A stretch of DNA of 64,000 bases from Methyloceanibacter caenitepidi. Lineage in GTDB: Bacteria > Pseudomonadota > Alphaproteobacteria > Rhizobiales > Methyloligellaceae. The stretch spans positions 372,001-436,000 of the forward strand of contig NZ_AP014648.1 of NCBI RefSeq assembly GCF_000828475.1. The letters are read 5' to 3'. This document shows, one piece after another, positions 37,170 through 46,150 of the stretch. The first letter of the stretch is position 1, and the number at the start of each line of letters is the position of its first letter. Below the pieces are notes generated by a model, which ran no database searches, was not told where the DNA came from, and was given only the letters and a program-made list of their open reading frames with translations. Made by a program: the position numbers and the translations under genes.

Positions 37170-38945
37170 CTAGATGTTGTGGGACTGAAGCCAGAGCTCC
37201 AACAACGCACATTGCCAAAGCTCTGATCCGCGCAAGGGTGTGATATGCGCCTTCGGATCAGAAAAAAGACTGTCGAGATAGCCCGAACGGAAAAGCCCTC
37301 GTTCGCTGGCAGCTTGGGACGACAGCGCATCGCGTGTCATCTCCAGGACGGGACCGTCGATATATTTGAGCGCCGGCACTGGGAAGTACCCCTTCGGCCG
37401 GTCGATTACGGACGAAGGAATAACATCGCGGGCCACGTCTTTCAGAACGCCCTTGCCTTCGTCCTTGAGTTTCATCTCCGGCGGTACGCGCGCGGCGAGT
37501 TCGACGAGTTCGTGATCGAGAAACGGCACCCGCGCCTCGAGGCCCCAGGCCATGGTCATGTTGTCGACGCGCTTCACCGGATCGTCGACCAGCATCACGG
37601 TGGTGTCGATGCGCAAGGCGCGGTCCAACGGCGTCTCGGCGCCGTCCTTCATGAGGTGTGCCTCCACAAGCCGGGCTGGCTCGTCCTCGTCGGCCATCCA
37701 CGTCTCGTTGAGGTGCGAGGCCAGTTTCTCCCGGCCCCGGTCGAAGAAGAGGGCCTTGTAGTCGGTCAGCACGTCATTGGAATTCGCCAGCTTCGGATAC
37801 CAATGGTATCCGGCAAAGACCTCGTCCGCGCCTTGGCCGCTCTGCACCACCTTCACGTGCTTCGCCACCTCGCGGGAAAGCAGGTAGAAACCCACATTGT
37901 CGTAGGACACCATGGGTTCGGACATTGCCGCGATCGTGTCCGGCAGGGATTCGAGCATGTGCCCTGTGGGGATCATGATCTTGGTGTGGTCGGTGCCGAA
38001 ATGCTTGGCGATGATGTCCGAGTATTTGAACTCGTCGCCCGCTTCGCCGTGGGCGGCCTCGAAGCCGATCGAGAACGTCTTCAGATGCTGCTGTCCGGCT
38101 TCGGCCAAGAGGCCCACGATCAAGCTGGAATCCACGCCGCCTGAGAGCAGCACGCCTACCGGAACGTCGGCGATCATGCGCCTGTCGACCGCGCGACGCA
38201 GTGCGGCACCCACGCGGTCCTTCCACTCCGCGTGGCTGGTCGCAAGATCCTCCGCCGAGCGTTCGAAGCGCAGCTCCCAATATTGAGTATCCTTGAAGCT
38301 TCCGTCGGGCTCGATCAGACGCAAGGTTGCCGCCGGCAGCTTTCTCACGCCCCGCAGGATCGTATGCGGCGGCGGCACCACGGCATGAAACGTCATGTAG
38401 TGCGCCAGCCCGACGGGATCGAGCCCCGTATCGACATCGCCCGCCGCAACGAGCGCGGGCAGCGTCGAGGCGAAGCGCAGACGCTTGTCTGACATGGTGT
38501 AGTAGAGCGGCTTGATCCCGAGCCGGTCCCGGCCCATTGCGACTCGGCCGGTATCGCGCTCATAGACCACGAACGCGAACATCCCGTTGAAGTGCTTCGG
38601 CGCCTCCGGTCCCCAGGCATGCCATGCTTTGAGGACCACTTCGGTGTCGCTCGTGGAGAAGAACCGGTAGCCCTTGGCTTCCAGTTCCGTGCGCAGCTCC
38701 TTGTGATTGTAGATGCATCCGTTGAAGACGAGCGTTATGCCGAGGTCCGAATCGACCATGGGCTGCTGGCCGCGTTCGGACAGGTCGATGATCTTCAGGC
38801 GCCGATGGCCGAATGCGAAGGGACCGCGCGAGACGATGCCGCCGGCATCCGGGCCTCGCGGAACCATTGAGCACGTCATGGCCTCCATGGCCTCGACCGA
38901 TGCGGGCGAGCCGTCAAATGTGATCTCGCCGCATAATCCGCACAT
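37170..38945 (-). CDS. N-acetylglutaminylglutamine amidotransferase (AsnB-like)
   Basis: 591 residues. The N-terminal class II glutaminase starts with the catalytic Cys2 (CGLCGEITFDG) and has VPRGPDAGG, FGHRRLKIIDLS and FNGCIYNHKEL. The C-terminal synthetase has the ATP PP-loop LLSGGVDSSLIVG, followed by VSYDNVGFYLLSREVAKHVKVVQSGQGADEVFAGY and the late LEARVPFLDHELVE. It resembles asparagine synthase B but, with the synthetase beside it, belongs to the NAGGN branch that amidates the dipeptide C-terminus. It is the first gene of the three-gene operon, with 456 nt of divergent promoter region upstream. Confidence 0.93.
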   Translation of the reverse strand: MCGLCGEITFDGSPASVEAMEAMTCSMVPRGPDAGGIVSRGPFAFGHRRLKIIDLSERGQQPMVDSDLGITLVFNGCIYNHKELRTELEAKGYRFFSTSDTEVVLKAWHAWGPEAPKHFNGMFAFVVYERDTGRVAMGRDRLGIKPLYYTMSDKRLRFASTLPALVAAGDVDTGLDPVGLAHYMTFHAVVPPPHTILRGVRKLPAATLRLIEPDGSFKDTQYWELRFERSAEDLATSHAEWKDRVGAALRRAVDRRMIADVPVGVLLSGGVDSSLIVGLLAEAGQQHLKTFSIGFEAAHGEAGDEFKYSDIIAKHFGTDHTKIMIPTGHMLESLPDTIAAMSEPMVSYDNVGFYLLSREVAKHVKVVQSGQGADEVFAGYHWYPKLANSNDVLTDYKALFFDRGREKLASHLNETWMADEDEPARLVEAHLMKDGAETPLDRALRIDTTVMLVDDPVKRVDNMTMAWGLEARVPFLDHELVELAARVPPEMKLKDEGKGVLKDVARDVIPSSVIDRPKGYFPVPALKYIDGPVLEMTRDALSSQAASERGLFRSGYLDSLFSDPKAHITPLRGSELWQCALLELWLQSHNI

Positions 38946-39401
38946 ACTGCAATGCCTCTCTTGGGACGATGGTTTCGGCTGACCGCGTCAGGCCATTCCA
39001 AGAATTAAGCAAGAATGGGGCCGGACTCGCGAAGTTTCGCGCGCGCCGGCAACGACGCTCTTAGGAACATAGAATTGCGTTGATATTGCAAAGTATTGCA
39101 TCGATGCGGGTATCGATCAAATCGGGCCCCCCGTCATGTGCGGGTCAAATCCGCGCAGATGCCGTTTTTTTGGGCATGCGGGCAAAGGGACCCTCGGCCT
39201 GAGGTCCGGCGCCGCAAACATGGCCGTCGCGAAACCGCCGGAAAGATGCAAGGCTGGCGATTTTGTGATGGGCGGCGCCCGACAAAGCCCAGGAACCGCC
39301 CTGTTTTGCCATTATGTTTAGGCTCTTGTGCGATCCTCTGCAAATTCATGAATGCGGCGACTACATTAGCGCTCAGGCGCGGAGGCTTTGAGGGACGGCG
39401 A
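38946..39401. promoter_or_regulatory. Divergent intergenic region (NAGGN operon / L,D-transpeptidase)
   Basis: 456 nt with no convincing gene; the plus-strand frame is open from 39096 but its product is Arg/Cys-rich and lacks a ribosome site. The AT-rich part (about 39060-39120) has a direct repeat TATTGCA at 39084-39090 and 39094-39100, spaced one helical turn, and next to it the inverted pair ATCGAT...ATCGAT. Promoters for both flanking operons must lie here. I cannot place their -10 and -35 elements with confidence. Confidence 0.5.
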
Positions 39402-42400
39402 ATGAGGGGACGAATTGCCATTATTGGGCTGACGGCATTGGCCCTTTTGGCATTGGGGATTGGTACGAGCGCGGTTCCAGGCACGGCAACGGCAGAATTC
39501 CGCGTGCCCGGCCTGTTCGGCGGCAAGAAGGTCGTCAAGCGCAGACGCTATCGCCGCCCTGCGCCCGTCGAGCCGGTTCGAAACCCCGACAGGATCTTCG
39601 CCACCGCCTCCGCCAAGACCGTCTCGCCCGACGTTGCCAAGGGCAGCGACAACGCGCTCGTCGTTGGTGCCGTGTCGACTGCCAGCGTGGTCATGGCGCT
39701 GCCTGCGGCAGTGGCTCTCGCGGCCACGACAGACGATTCCGACGACAATGCTCTCGCCGACAACAAGTCCGACGAAACCATGACGGCCGAATCGGATGAG
39801 ATTCCGGCGTCCGAATCCGGCGACACGACGTCCGACTCCAAGACCGAGAGTGCGGATGCGTCCGATGCGTCCGACAAGAAGGCCGAGCCGGACTCGACGG
39901 CTGACGCGGAGGACAGCCCAGGCCAGGCGGACGAGGACAAGCCGGCTGTGGCGGATTCCTCGTCTGCGGATGCTGAGAGTGCTTCCGATGCGCCGACCGC
40001 CGAGGCGGATGAGTCGGACACGCCAGAAGATGCGACCGACACGGCCGCGGTGACGGAAGAGACCGCCGAGACAAAGTCAGCAGACGCCGAACCCGCAGAA
40101 GACCATACGTCGTCCGACACCAAGACCGCCGAAACGGTGACGGATGACGAGGCGTCGGATACGAAGCTCGCGGACGCCGAATCGGACAAGTCCGACACCG
40201 AGACCGCAACTGACTCCGAGGCGAATGCCGACGAGGGCGATGCGTCTGTGACGGCGGCTGCCGATACCGACGAAGACAAGTCGGCCGAGTCCAAAACGCC
40301 CGAATCTAAGACGGCTGACACAGAGAACTCCGACGACCAAGCGGCCGGAACCAAGACAGCGGACGCGACGACCGCTGACGGCGAGACCGCCGGCACGGAA
40401 GCTGCCGAGGAAAAGACGGCGGCGGACGACAGTGACGGCGACAAGACGGCGGGCGACAAGGCAGAGGAAGAGCCTCAGTCGAAGACCGCCGCTGCGGACG
40501 CACCTGAAGAGTCCGAAACCGCATCGGCCGATGCATCCGCAAAGTCGGAGGATGCCGCCGACGAAGACAAACGCGACGAAGCCGCCGAGACTGCTGCCAA
40601 GTCCGAGGACACCGCCAAAGACGAAGCCGCTAAAGCGGCGACGGCCGCCGCCGCCGCAGCAGCTAGTGCAGCCGCGGCCGCAGCGGGGGCTGACGCCGAG
40701 AGCAAGGACCCCGAGACCGACGAGCCGGCGAAGGTTGCCGACAGCGCCAAGGACGAAGACGCGACCGTCGAAGACTCGGAGGATGCCGACGCCAAGCAGG
40801 CGGATGCCGAGGATGGCGATACCAAGAGCGCCGACGCCAAAACTGCAGACACTGAGACCGCAGACGCCAAGAACGCCGATACCAAGACTTCCGATACCAA
40901 GGCTGGCGAGGATACGGATAGCGAGGGCGTCGCCGAGAACGCCGAGGAGCCAGCCGACAAGGCTGACGATTCCAAGGGCGAGATCGTGACCGCGTCTCTT
41001 CCGCCCGCTCCGGAGCCGAAGCCCGAGATCGCCCGCATGGCGAGCCCGGCCAACACGCCCGAACGTGCGGCGGAGACCGCAACAGACGATGAGGACAACG
41101 GGCCGTCCCTCGATGGCGAAGTCACGGCCTCGATCTCACCATCCTCCGAGCCGGACGGCATGGCCCATTCGGACGAAGCGCAGGACGTTACGGATGTGGC
41201 CCGCTCGTCGGATGAAGACCCTGCCGAAGAGCCTCTTGAGCTCGATCCGCGCGCCTATTCCGCGACGGTCGTTCTCGACGTCTCGCCGCCGCCTGGCGCC
41301 GAGGCGGGTGGTGAGGACACCCAGGTCGCGGCGCTCGAGCCCGGTTCGGCACGGTTGACCGCCGACGATGAGAAGTCCGAAGGCGAAGACACGAAAGAGG
41401 CGGTCGATCTTGGCCCGCCCCCTCCGCCGCCTGTCGATCCTGTCATCGAGAGCGTGCGCGCCAAGCTCGAAGGGTCCACGGCGCCCAAGGTGGCGACAGC
41501 GGATCTGGAAGCGCTCAAGACGCTCTATGGCGAGCGTGACGAGGATCCGCTCTGGATCGCCGACGACAGCCTGACCCCCAAAGCCAAGGCGCTGGTCGCG
41601 ACCGTACGCGACGCGGACGACTGGGGCCTCGACGCGGCTGCATATGAGGTGCCGTCCCCCGAAGTTGCTCTGACCACGGACGAAGCGCGGGCAGATGCCG
41701 AACTCGCCCTCTCCGCGGCTGTTCTCAAATATGCACGCCACGCGCAAACCGGCCGCTTGACGCCGTCGAGCGCCCACAAACTCTTCGACTTCAACCCCAG
41801 GGCGCGCGATCCCAAGACCGTCTTGACGGAGATTGCCGCGTCGGACACCCCGGACAAGGCGCTGCTCGCGCTCCATCCGCAAAGCGAGCAGTATCAGCGC
41901 CTGCATACGGCGCTGGTTCAGGCGCGGGACTCGGCGAAGCAGGCCGGCCGCAACCCGGACAACGACCGGACCGTTCAGCTCATTGCCATCAACATGGAGC
42001 GGTGGCGCTGGCTGCCGTCCGACCTCGGCAACTTCCACGTCTGGAACAACATCCCGGAGTTCAAGTTCCGTGTCCTGAAGGGCGGCCGGACGATCTACGA
42101 GGAAAAGACGATTGTTGGGCAGACCCAATACGCCACGGCCTTTTTCTCCGCGCCGATGCGGAACATCGTCTTCAATCCCAATTGGACGGTCCCGCCGACG
42201 ATCGTGAAAGAAGACATCGCACCGAAGTTGAAGGGCCCGCAGCGCTCAGGCGGCTTGTTTGGCGGGCGGGAATCCCGGAACAGGATGCTGAGCCGCTACG
42301 GCTTGAAGGTCAGCAAGGGCGGCAAGCCTGTCGATGCGGACGCCGTGGATTGGCAGACCGTCAATGTGCACGCCTACACGTTCCAGCAGGATCCGGGGCC

Positions 42401-42905
42401 GCACAATGTGCTCGGCCAGTTCAAGTTCAACTTTCCGAACAAGCACGCGATCTATATGCACGACACGACGCAGAAGGAGCTGTTCGGGCGCCGGGTCCGG
42501 ACGCTGAGTCACGGGTGTATCCGCGTCAATCAGCCGGCCCGCTTCGCGGCTTTCCTTCTGAACGAGGACAAGGGCTGGTCCATGGGCACGGTCCAAGACA
42601 TCCTGGCCCGCGCCCAAGGCCAGACGAAGGTGATCGCGCTCGATCACAAGATTCCGGTCCATCTCACCTACAATACGGCCATCGCCGACGGCTATGGCTC
42701 CATCCGTGAATTCGGCGACGTGTACGGCATCGACAACCGTATGGCGGCGAAGCTCTTCAAGAATCCGGCGCACTTCAACGTGCCGGTATCCGGGCCGGAG
42801 GTTGCCGAGACATCGCCCACCCAGCGGTATTCGGAGCCGCGTCCACGCAGGCGGCGCACCGCGAACAGCGTCGACGACTTCATCTCGGGAATCCTCGGCA
42901 ATTAG
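39402..42905 (+). CDS. L,D-transpeptidase with very long acidic linker
   Basis: 1167 residues from the ATG at 39402, preceded by GAGGGA. Signal peptide 1-31, basic stretch (KKVVKRRRYRRP), a second hydrophobic segment (about 86-108), then about 570 residues (110-680) made almost only of Ala, Asp, Glu, Ser, Thr and Lys with ADAKTADTE-type repeats and a poly-Ala run. A scaffold domain like that of YcbB-type enzymes follows (LKTLYGERDEDPLWI), then the YkuD catalytic domain (about 860-1120) with H1020 and S1036-H-G-C1039. YkuD enzymes form 3-3 crosslinks in peptidoglycan or attach lipoproteins to it. The enzyme reading is firm; the linker role is unknown. It converges on the Mur ligase fusion, 9 nt apart. 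Confidence 0.9.
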   Translation: MRGRIAIIGLTALALLALGIGTSAVPGTATAEFRVPGLFGGKKVVKRRRYRRPAPVEPVRNPDRIFATASAKTVSPDVAKGSDNALVVGAVSTASVVMALPAAVALAATTDDSDDNALADNKSDETMTAESDEIPASESGDTTSDSKTESADASDASDKKAEPDSTADAEDSPGQADEDKPAVADSSSADAESASDAPTAEADESDTPEDATDTAAVTEETAETKSADAEPAEDHTSSDTKTAETVTDDEASDTKLADAESDKSDTETATDSEANADEGDASVTAAADTDEDKSAESKTPESKTADTENSDDQAAGTKTADATTADGETAGTEAAEEKTAADDSDGDKTAGDKAEEEPQSKTAAADAPEESETASADASAKSEDAADEDKRDEAAETAAKSEDTAKDEAAKAATAAAAAAASAAAAAAGADAESKDPETDEPAKVADSAKDEDATVEDSEDADAKQADAEDGDTKSADAKTADTETADAKNADTKTSDTKAGEDTDSEGVAENAEEPADKADDSKGEIVTASLPPAPEPKPEIARMASPANTPERAAETATDDEDNGPSLDGEVTASISPSSEPDGMAHSDEAQDVTDVARSSDEDPAEEPLELDPRAYSATVVLDVSPPPGAEAGGEDTQVAALEPGSARLTADDEKSEGEDTKEAVDLGPPPPPPVDPVIESVRAKLEGSTAPKVATADLEALKTLYGERDEDPLWIADDSLTPKAKALVATVRDADDWGLDAAAYEVPSPEVALTTDEARADAELALSAAVLKYARHAQTGRLTPSSAHKLFDFNPRARDPKTVLTEIAASDTPDKALLALHPQSEQYQRLHTALVQARDSAKQAGRNPDNDRTVQLIAINMERWRWLPSDLGNFHVWNNIPEFKFRVLKGGRTIYEEKTIVGQTQYATAFFSAPMRNIVFNPNWTVPPTIVKEDIAPKLKGPQRSGGLFGGRESRNRMLSRYGLKVSKGGKPVDADAVDWQTVNVHAYTFQQDPGPHNVLGQFKFNFPNKHAIYMHDTTQKELFGRRVRTLSHGCIRVNQPARFAAFLLNEDKGWSMGTVQDILARAQGQTKVIALDHKIPVHLTYNTAIADGYGSIREFGDVYGIDNRMAAKLFKNPAHFNVPVSGPEVAETSPTQRYSEPRPRRRRTANSVDDFISGILGN

Positions 42906-42914
42906 CCGTCTCGG

Positions 42915-44864
42915 CTAGCCTCGCTCGATCGCGCTGAGAATGTCGCGCGCGAAAGCCGTGAGCGAGGGGTCGCGCGCGCCCATGACGAGGACCACGTCGC
43001 CTTCGCGTGCTTCGTTCGCGATAGCCTCGATCAGCCACTCCCGCGATGGCGCGAACGCGGCCTGCGTCCCGGCCGCGGCGATCTCGCCGACGATGTCGGC
43101 GGCGGAGAAGTCCCGCGTCGCCGTGCCGCCCGCGTAGAACACTTCGAGCATGAAGAGCCTGTCGTCTGCGGAAAGTTCGCTTGAAAAGGTGCGGACGAAG
43201 TCCTGCCACAGGAAGCGCGTCGGCCCGTAGCCGTGCGGCTGGTAGATACCGAGCACGCGGCGCCCCCTAAGTTTCGCTGTCCGGATCGCGGCGGCGATCT
43301 TCTCCGCGTTATGAGCGAAGTCGTCTACGACCTCTATTCCGCTCGCGCAGCCGATAGTTTGGAACCGCCTCCCAATACCGGAGAAGCCCGCGAGCGGGTC
43401 CGCCATGCCTTCCAGCGGCAGGCCCGCGGCGCGGCAAGCTGCGATGGCGGCAAGCGCATTGGTTACGTTGTGCAGCCCCGGAACGGGAATCGCGAACGCG
43501 ACGCCCTCCACCTCGAAGCGCGCGCCGTCGGCGCTGTGTTGCACATTGACCGCGCGAATGTCCGCCCGCTCGCTGAGGCCGAAGCGCATCGCCCCGCCGG
43601 CGAACGGGTCGAGGTTCGCATCGTCGCCCACGACGAGCGTCTCGCGGGTGCGCGCGCGCAGCGTGGCGAACATCGCCGCCACGTCCTCCATCTCCTTGTG
43701 GTCGCGTTGGAGGTTGAGGATGACGCCGATGGACGGTGCATAGCGGACGAGGGAGCCGTCGCTCTCGTCCGCCTCCACCACGAGCAGGTCGGATGCGCCG
43801 GCGAAGGCATTGCCGATCAGGCCTTCGGCTTGAAGCGCCGGCAAGTCGCCGCCGGTAATGACGGATGGATCGGCGCCCATCCCACGCAGGATCTCGAACG
43901 TCATGCCCGTCACGGTGGACTTTCCGCTCGTGCCGGTCACCGCAATCGACCGGTAGGTCCCGACAAAATGGGCCAGCATCTCGGACCGGTGCACGATCGG
44001 CACGCCACGGGTTTTGGCCGCGGCGAAGTCGGGCACAGTCTCTTCAACCGCCGTCGACACCACGAGCGCGGCGCAGTCTTCTCCGATCCCGCTGCCGTCT
44101 TGGGGAAACACGCCGATACCCAGCGCTTCGAATTGGGCGCGGACGGCCGCGCGCTCCCCATGGTCAAAGGCGCGGTCGCTGCCGCTCACGCGCCCGCCCT
44201 TCATCGCCTGGAACTGTGCGAGGGCGCTCATGCCGGAGCCGCCGAGGCCCGCATAGTGAAAGCGGCCAGAAGACAGTTCGGGGATGTCTCGGCTCTCCGG
44301 CGGCGCGATTAGAATAAGGTCGCCCTCCTGCGCCACGTCGAACAGTGCGGTGACATCGGCGTTGCCCATACGGACGCAGCCGCAGGACGCCGGACGCCCG
44401 ATGTGCTCCTCATGGTTGGAGCCGTGGATGTAGATGTAGCGCTCGCGGGAGTCGCAGCCCGGCCCGCGGTTCACGCCGTCCTCGAGCCCGTCCAATGTCA
44501 GGATCCGTGTGAGGATGAGATCGGACTCGCAAGTCTCGCCCTGCCAGCGCTCGCCGGTCGGCTCCCGCGACGAGAAGACCGTGCCCGCCGCCGCGCCGGT
44601 GCCGATCTTGCGGTCGATGCGATGCCAGCCCGGGGGCGTCTTGAAGGAGTTCTCTTCGCCGCCGATCCCTTTCAGCGCCGTGGAGACCGGCCAACTTGCC
44701 ACGGCCACCCCGTCCACGATCAGCGCCGCCGTCTGCCGCTCCACGTCGACGACGAAGAGCCGGCCGGGAAGGTCCGCAGGCGCGCCGGGGCGGGCGCGGG
44801 CAGCCTCAAAAAGCGCAAGGGCACGGGTGGTTATGGCGGAAGCAGGCGGCGTCACGCGGCGCAC
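42915..44864 (-). CDS. YkuD L,D-transpeptidase domain fused to a Mur ligase (MurC/Mpl-like)
   Basis: 649 residues in one open frame from a GTG at 44864. Residues 34-188 are a YkuD domain: LFVVDVERQTAALIVDG, SFKTPPGWHRI, H147 in IHGSN, and S160-C-G-C163-VRM. C163 is the expected nucleophile, and the usual His before Gly is Cys here. Residues 203-645 are a Mur ligase: YAGLGGSGMSALAQ, P-loop GTSGKST at 311-317, VVEADESDGSL, NLQRDHKEMEDV and VDDFAHNAEKI. DDFAH resembles Mpl, which recycles murein tripeptide onto UDP-MurNAc; MurC is the alternative. There is no signal peptide, so a normally periplasmic fold would sit in the cytoplasm. I know no characterised protein of this architecture. Confidence 0.88.
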   Translation of the reverse strand: MRRVTPPASAITTRALALFEAARARPGAPADLPGRLFVVDVERQTAALIVDGVAVASWPVSTALKGIGGEENSFKTPPGWHRIDRKIGTGAAAGTVFSSREPTGERWQGETCESDLILTRILTLDGLEDGVNRGPGCDSRERYIYIHGSNHEEHIGRPASCGCVRMGNADVTALFDVAQEGDLILIAPPESRDIPELSSGRFHYAGLGGSGMSALAQFQAMKGGRVSGSDRAFDHGERAAVRAQFEALGIGVFPQDGSGIGEDCAALVVSTAVEETVPDFAAAKTRGVPIVHRSEMLAHFVGTYRSIAVTGTSGKSTVTGMTFEILRGMGADPSVITGGDLPALQAEGLIGNAFAGASDLLVVEADESDGSLVRYAPSIGVILNLQRDHKEMEDVAAMFATLRARTRETLVVGDDANLDPFAGGAMRFGLSERADIRAVNVQHSADGARFEVEGVAFAIPVPGLHNVTNALAAIAACRAAGLPLEGMADPLAGFSGIGRRFQTIGCASGIEVVDDFAHNAEKIAAAIRTAKLRGRRVLGIYQPHGYGPTRFLWQDFVRTFSSELSADDRLFMLEVFYAGGTATRDFSAADIVGEIAAAGTQAAFAPSREWLIEAIANEAREGDVVLVMGARDPSLTAFARDILSAIERG

Positions 44865-44920
44865 TCTGCCACAAGGGCAAGGTGCCGTGTCACTCTTTTA
44901 TCGCAGAGCGATGAATGGCG

Positions 44921-45202
44921 TTACCGCCGCGAGTAAAACAAAGGACCGCCGTAAGGATAGTAGAACTTCCAATAGCGGTACTGGTAGGGGCGGTAGTACC
45001 GCTTGCATTGCCAGCCGCAATTGCGCGTGCTTTGCCGCACAGTCTTGCGCTTGCGCTTCGCGACCGTCGTGATCAACGAACCGGCGTCCTCGGCGATCGT
45101 ATCGGCCGCCGTACCGGTCAGGGGTACGGGCGCCGCGTGTGCGGGAGCGGCGGCGAGCCAAACCGCACCAACTATGACAAGCGTCGCAATCGCAATGCGC
45201 AT
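44921..45202 (-). CDS. Small secreted Tyr/Arg-rich protein
   Basis: 93 residues from the ATG at 45202, preceded by AAGGAG at 9 nt. A clear signal peptide ends APAHA at about residue 23. The mature part of 70 residues has a basic stretch (AKRKRKTVRQ), two Cys (NCGWQC) and a tail dominated by Tyr, Arg, Trp and Pro (RYYRPYQYRYWKFYYPYGG). Similar basic aromatic small exported proteins are common in Rhizobiales without known function. It lies 56 nt upstream of the YkuD-Mur ligase gene on the same strand, so co-transcription is possible. Confidence 0.7.
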   Translation of the reverse strand: MRIAIATLVIVGAVWLAAAPAHAAPVPLTGTAADTIAEDAGSLITTVAKRKRKTVRQSTRNCGWQCKRYYRPYQYRYWKFYYPYGGPLFYSRR

Positions 45203-45346
45203 GGGACAGAACTCCTTCTGGCCGGATGCTCCGAAGGCCGCTGTTTGGCAACGACATGGGCACCATACCACGCCAGTCTTTCGGCCGTCTTACGCAGATC
45301 TTAGCGATTTGGTTACCCTGACGGGACCTGCTGCCCGAGCTTTGCC

Positions 45347-46111
45347 TCAGGGCAACGCGGCCGCCGTGAGCAGGATCAAGATTTCGCCTGCCTGTTCGGC
45401 GGTGCCGAGCACATCGCCGGTTTGGCCGCCGATCTTGGCGATGGCCATCCGGGCGAGCACGGCGAGCGTCCCGGCCAACAGGATTGCGGACACGAGGGTC
45501 GCGCCCAACCCGAGGCAGGCGAGGGTCACAACAACGCCGAGGGCGAGAGCGCCGGCGGCCACGTTCGCGCTGGGCCGGCCTGCGCCGTGCGAAAGGCCGT
45601 CCATGCGGGCCCGCGGTACGGCCCGCATGAAAAGCGGCAAGGCACCCCTCGCGCCCGCATGCGCGGCGATCAGAGCGAGGATCGCGGGGCCTGCACCAGC
45701 GGCGGCGAGGCTGGACAAGGCGCCAATGCGCAACAGGAAGGAAACGATCAGCGCGATGACGCCATAGGTGCCGATCCGGCTGTCGCGCAGAATCTCGAGC
45801 ACCCGCTTGCGCTCATGGCCGCCACCGAACCCGTCGGCCGTGTCGGCGAGCCCGTCCTCGTGAAGGCATCCGGTCGCCAGGGCCGTGGCGGCAACGGCCA
45901 GCGTCGCCGCGGCGAAGGGCGGCAGGTTGAGCGACAACGCCAGATATACGACGAAGCCGCCGATCAGACCGACGACGGCGCCGGCGATCGGAAAGGTCCA
46001 GGCGGCATCGGCCAGCCGCGCGCCGGCGGGCGCCGTGACAGGCAGCCGCGTGCAAAAGGCTAGGCCCGCCCTGAGGTCCGTGTTAATGCCGCCCATAGAG
46101 TTGAATTCCAC
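45347..46111 (-). CDS. cobS: Adenosylcobinamide-GDP ribazoletransferase
   Basis: 254 residues from a GTG at 46111, supported by GAGGGAG about 5 nt upstream; an ATG at 46096 is the alternative. Polytopic membrane enzyme that joins alpha-ribazole to adenosylcobinamide-GDP, the last step of cobalamin assembly. AGLAFCTRLPV, the metal-binding LHEDGLADTADGFGGG and EILRDSRIGTYGV are diagnostic. It is divergent from cobT with 39 nt between the starts. The symbol is used in the CobS/CobV synthase sense, not the cobaltochelatase subunit. Confidence 0.95.
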   Translation of the reverse strand: MEFNSMGGINTDLRAGLAFCTRLPVTAPAGARLADAAWTFPIAGAVVGLIGGFVVYLALSLNLPPFAAATLAVAATALATGCLHEDGLADTADGFGGGHERKRVLEILRDSRIGTYGVIALIVSFLLRIGALSSLAAAGAGPAILALIAAHAGARGALPLFMRAVPRARMDGLSHGAGRPSANVAAGALALGVVVTLACLGLGATLVSAILLAGTLAVLARMAIAKIGGQTGDVLGTAEQAGEILILLTAAALP

Positions 46112-46150
46112 TCTGTCTCCCTCGATCTACTTTTGCGACCCTACGCTGAA

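Noticed and set aside
39096..39401. N-terminal extension of the L,D-transpeptidase
   Set aside because: Arg/Cys-rich, without ribosome site, and it would bury the signal peptide that begins at 39402.
39548..40459. A 303-residue Ser/Val-rich minus-strand frame
   Set aside because: It is the reverse complement of the Ala/Asp/Glu/Thr repeat linker; low complexity on one strand creates the open frame on the other.
39726..41445. Tandem-like DNA repeats that could be read as a CRISPR or satellite array
   Set aside because: The repetition is codon-level and drifting, within one reading frame, with no constant repeat-spacer unit.
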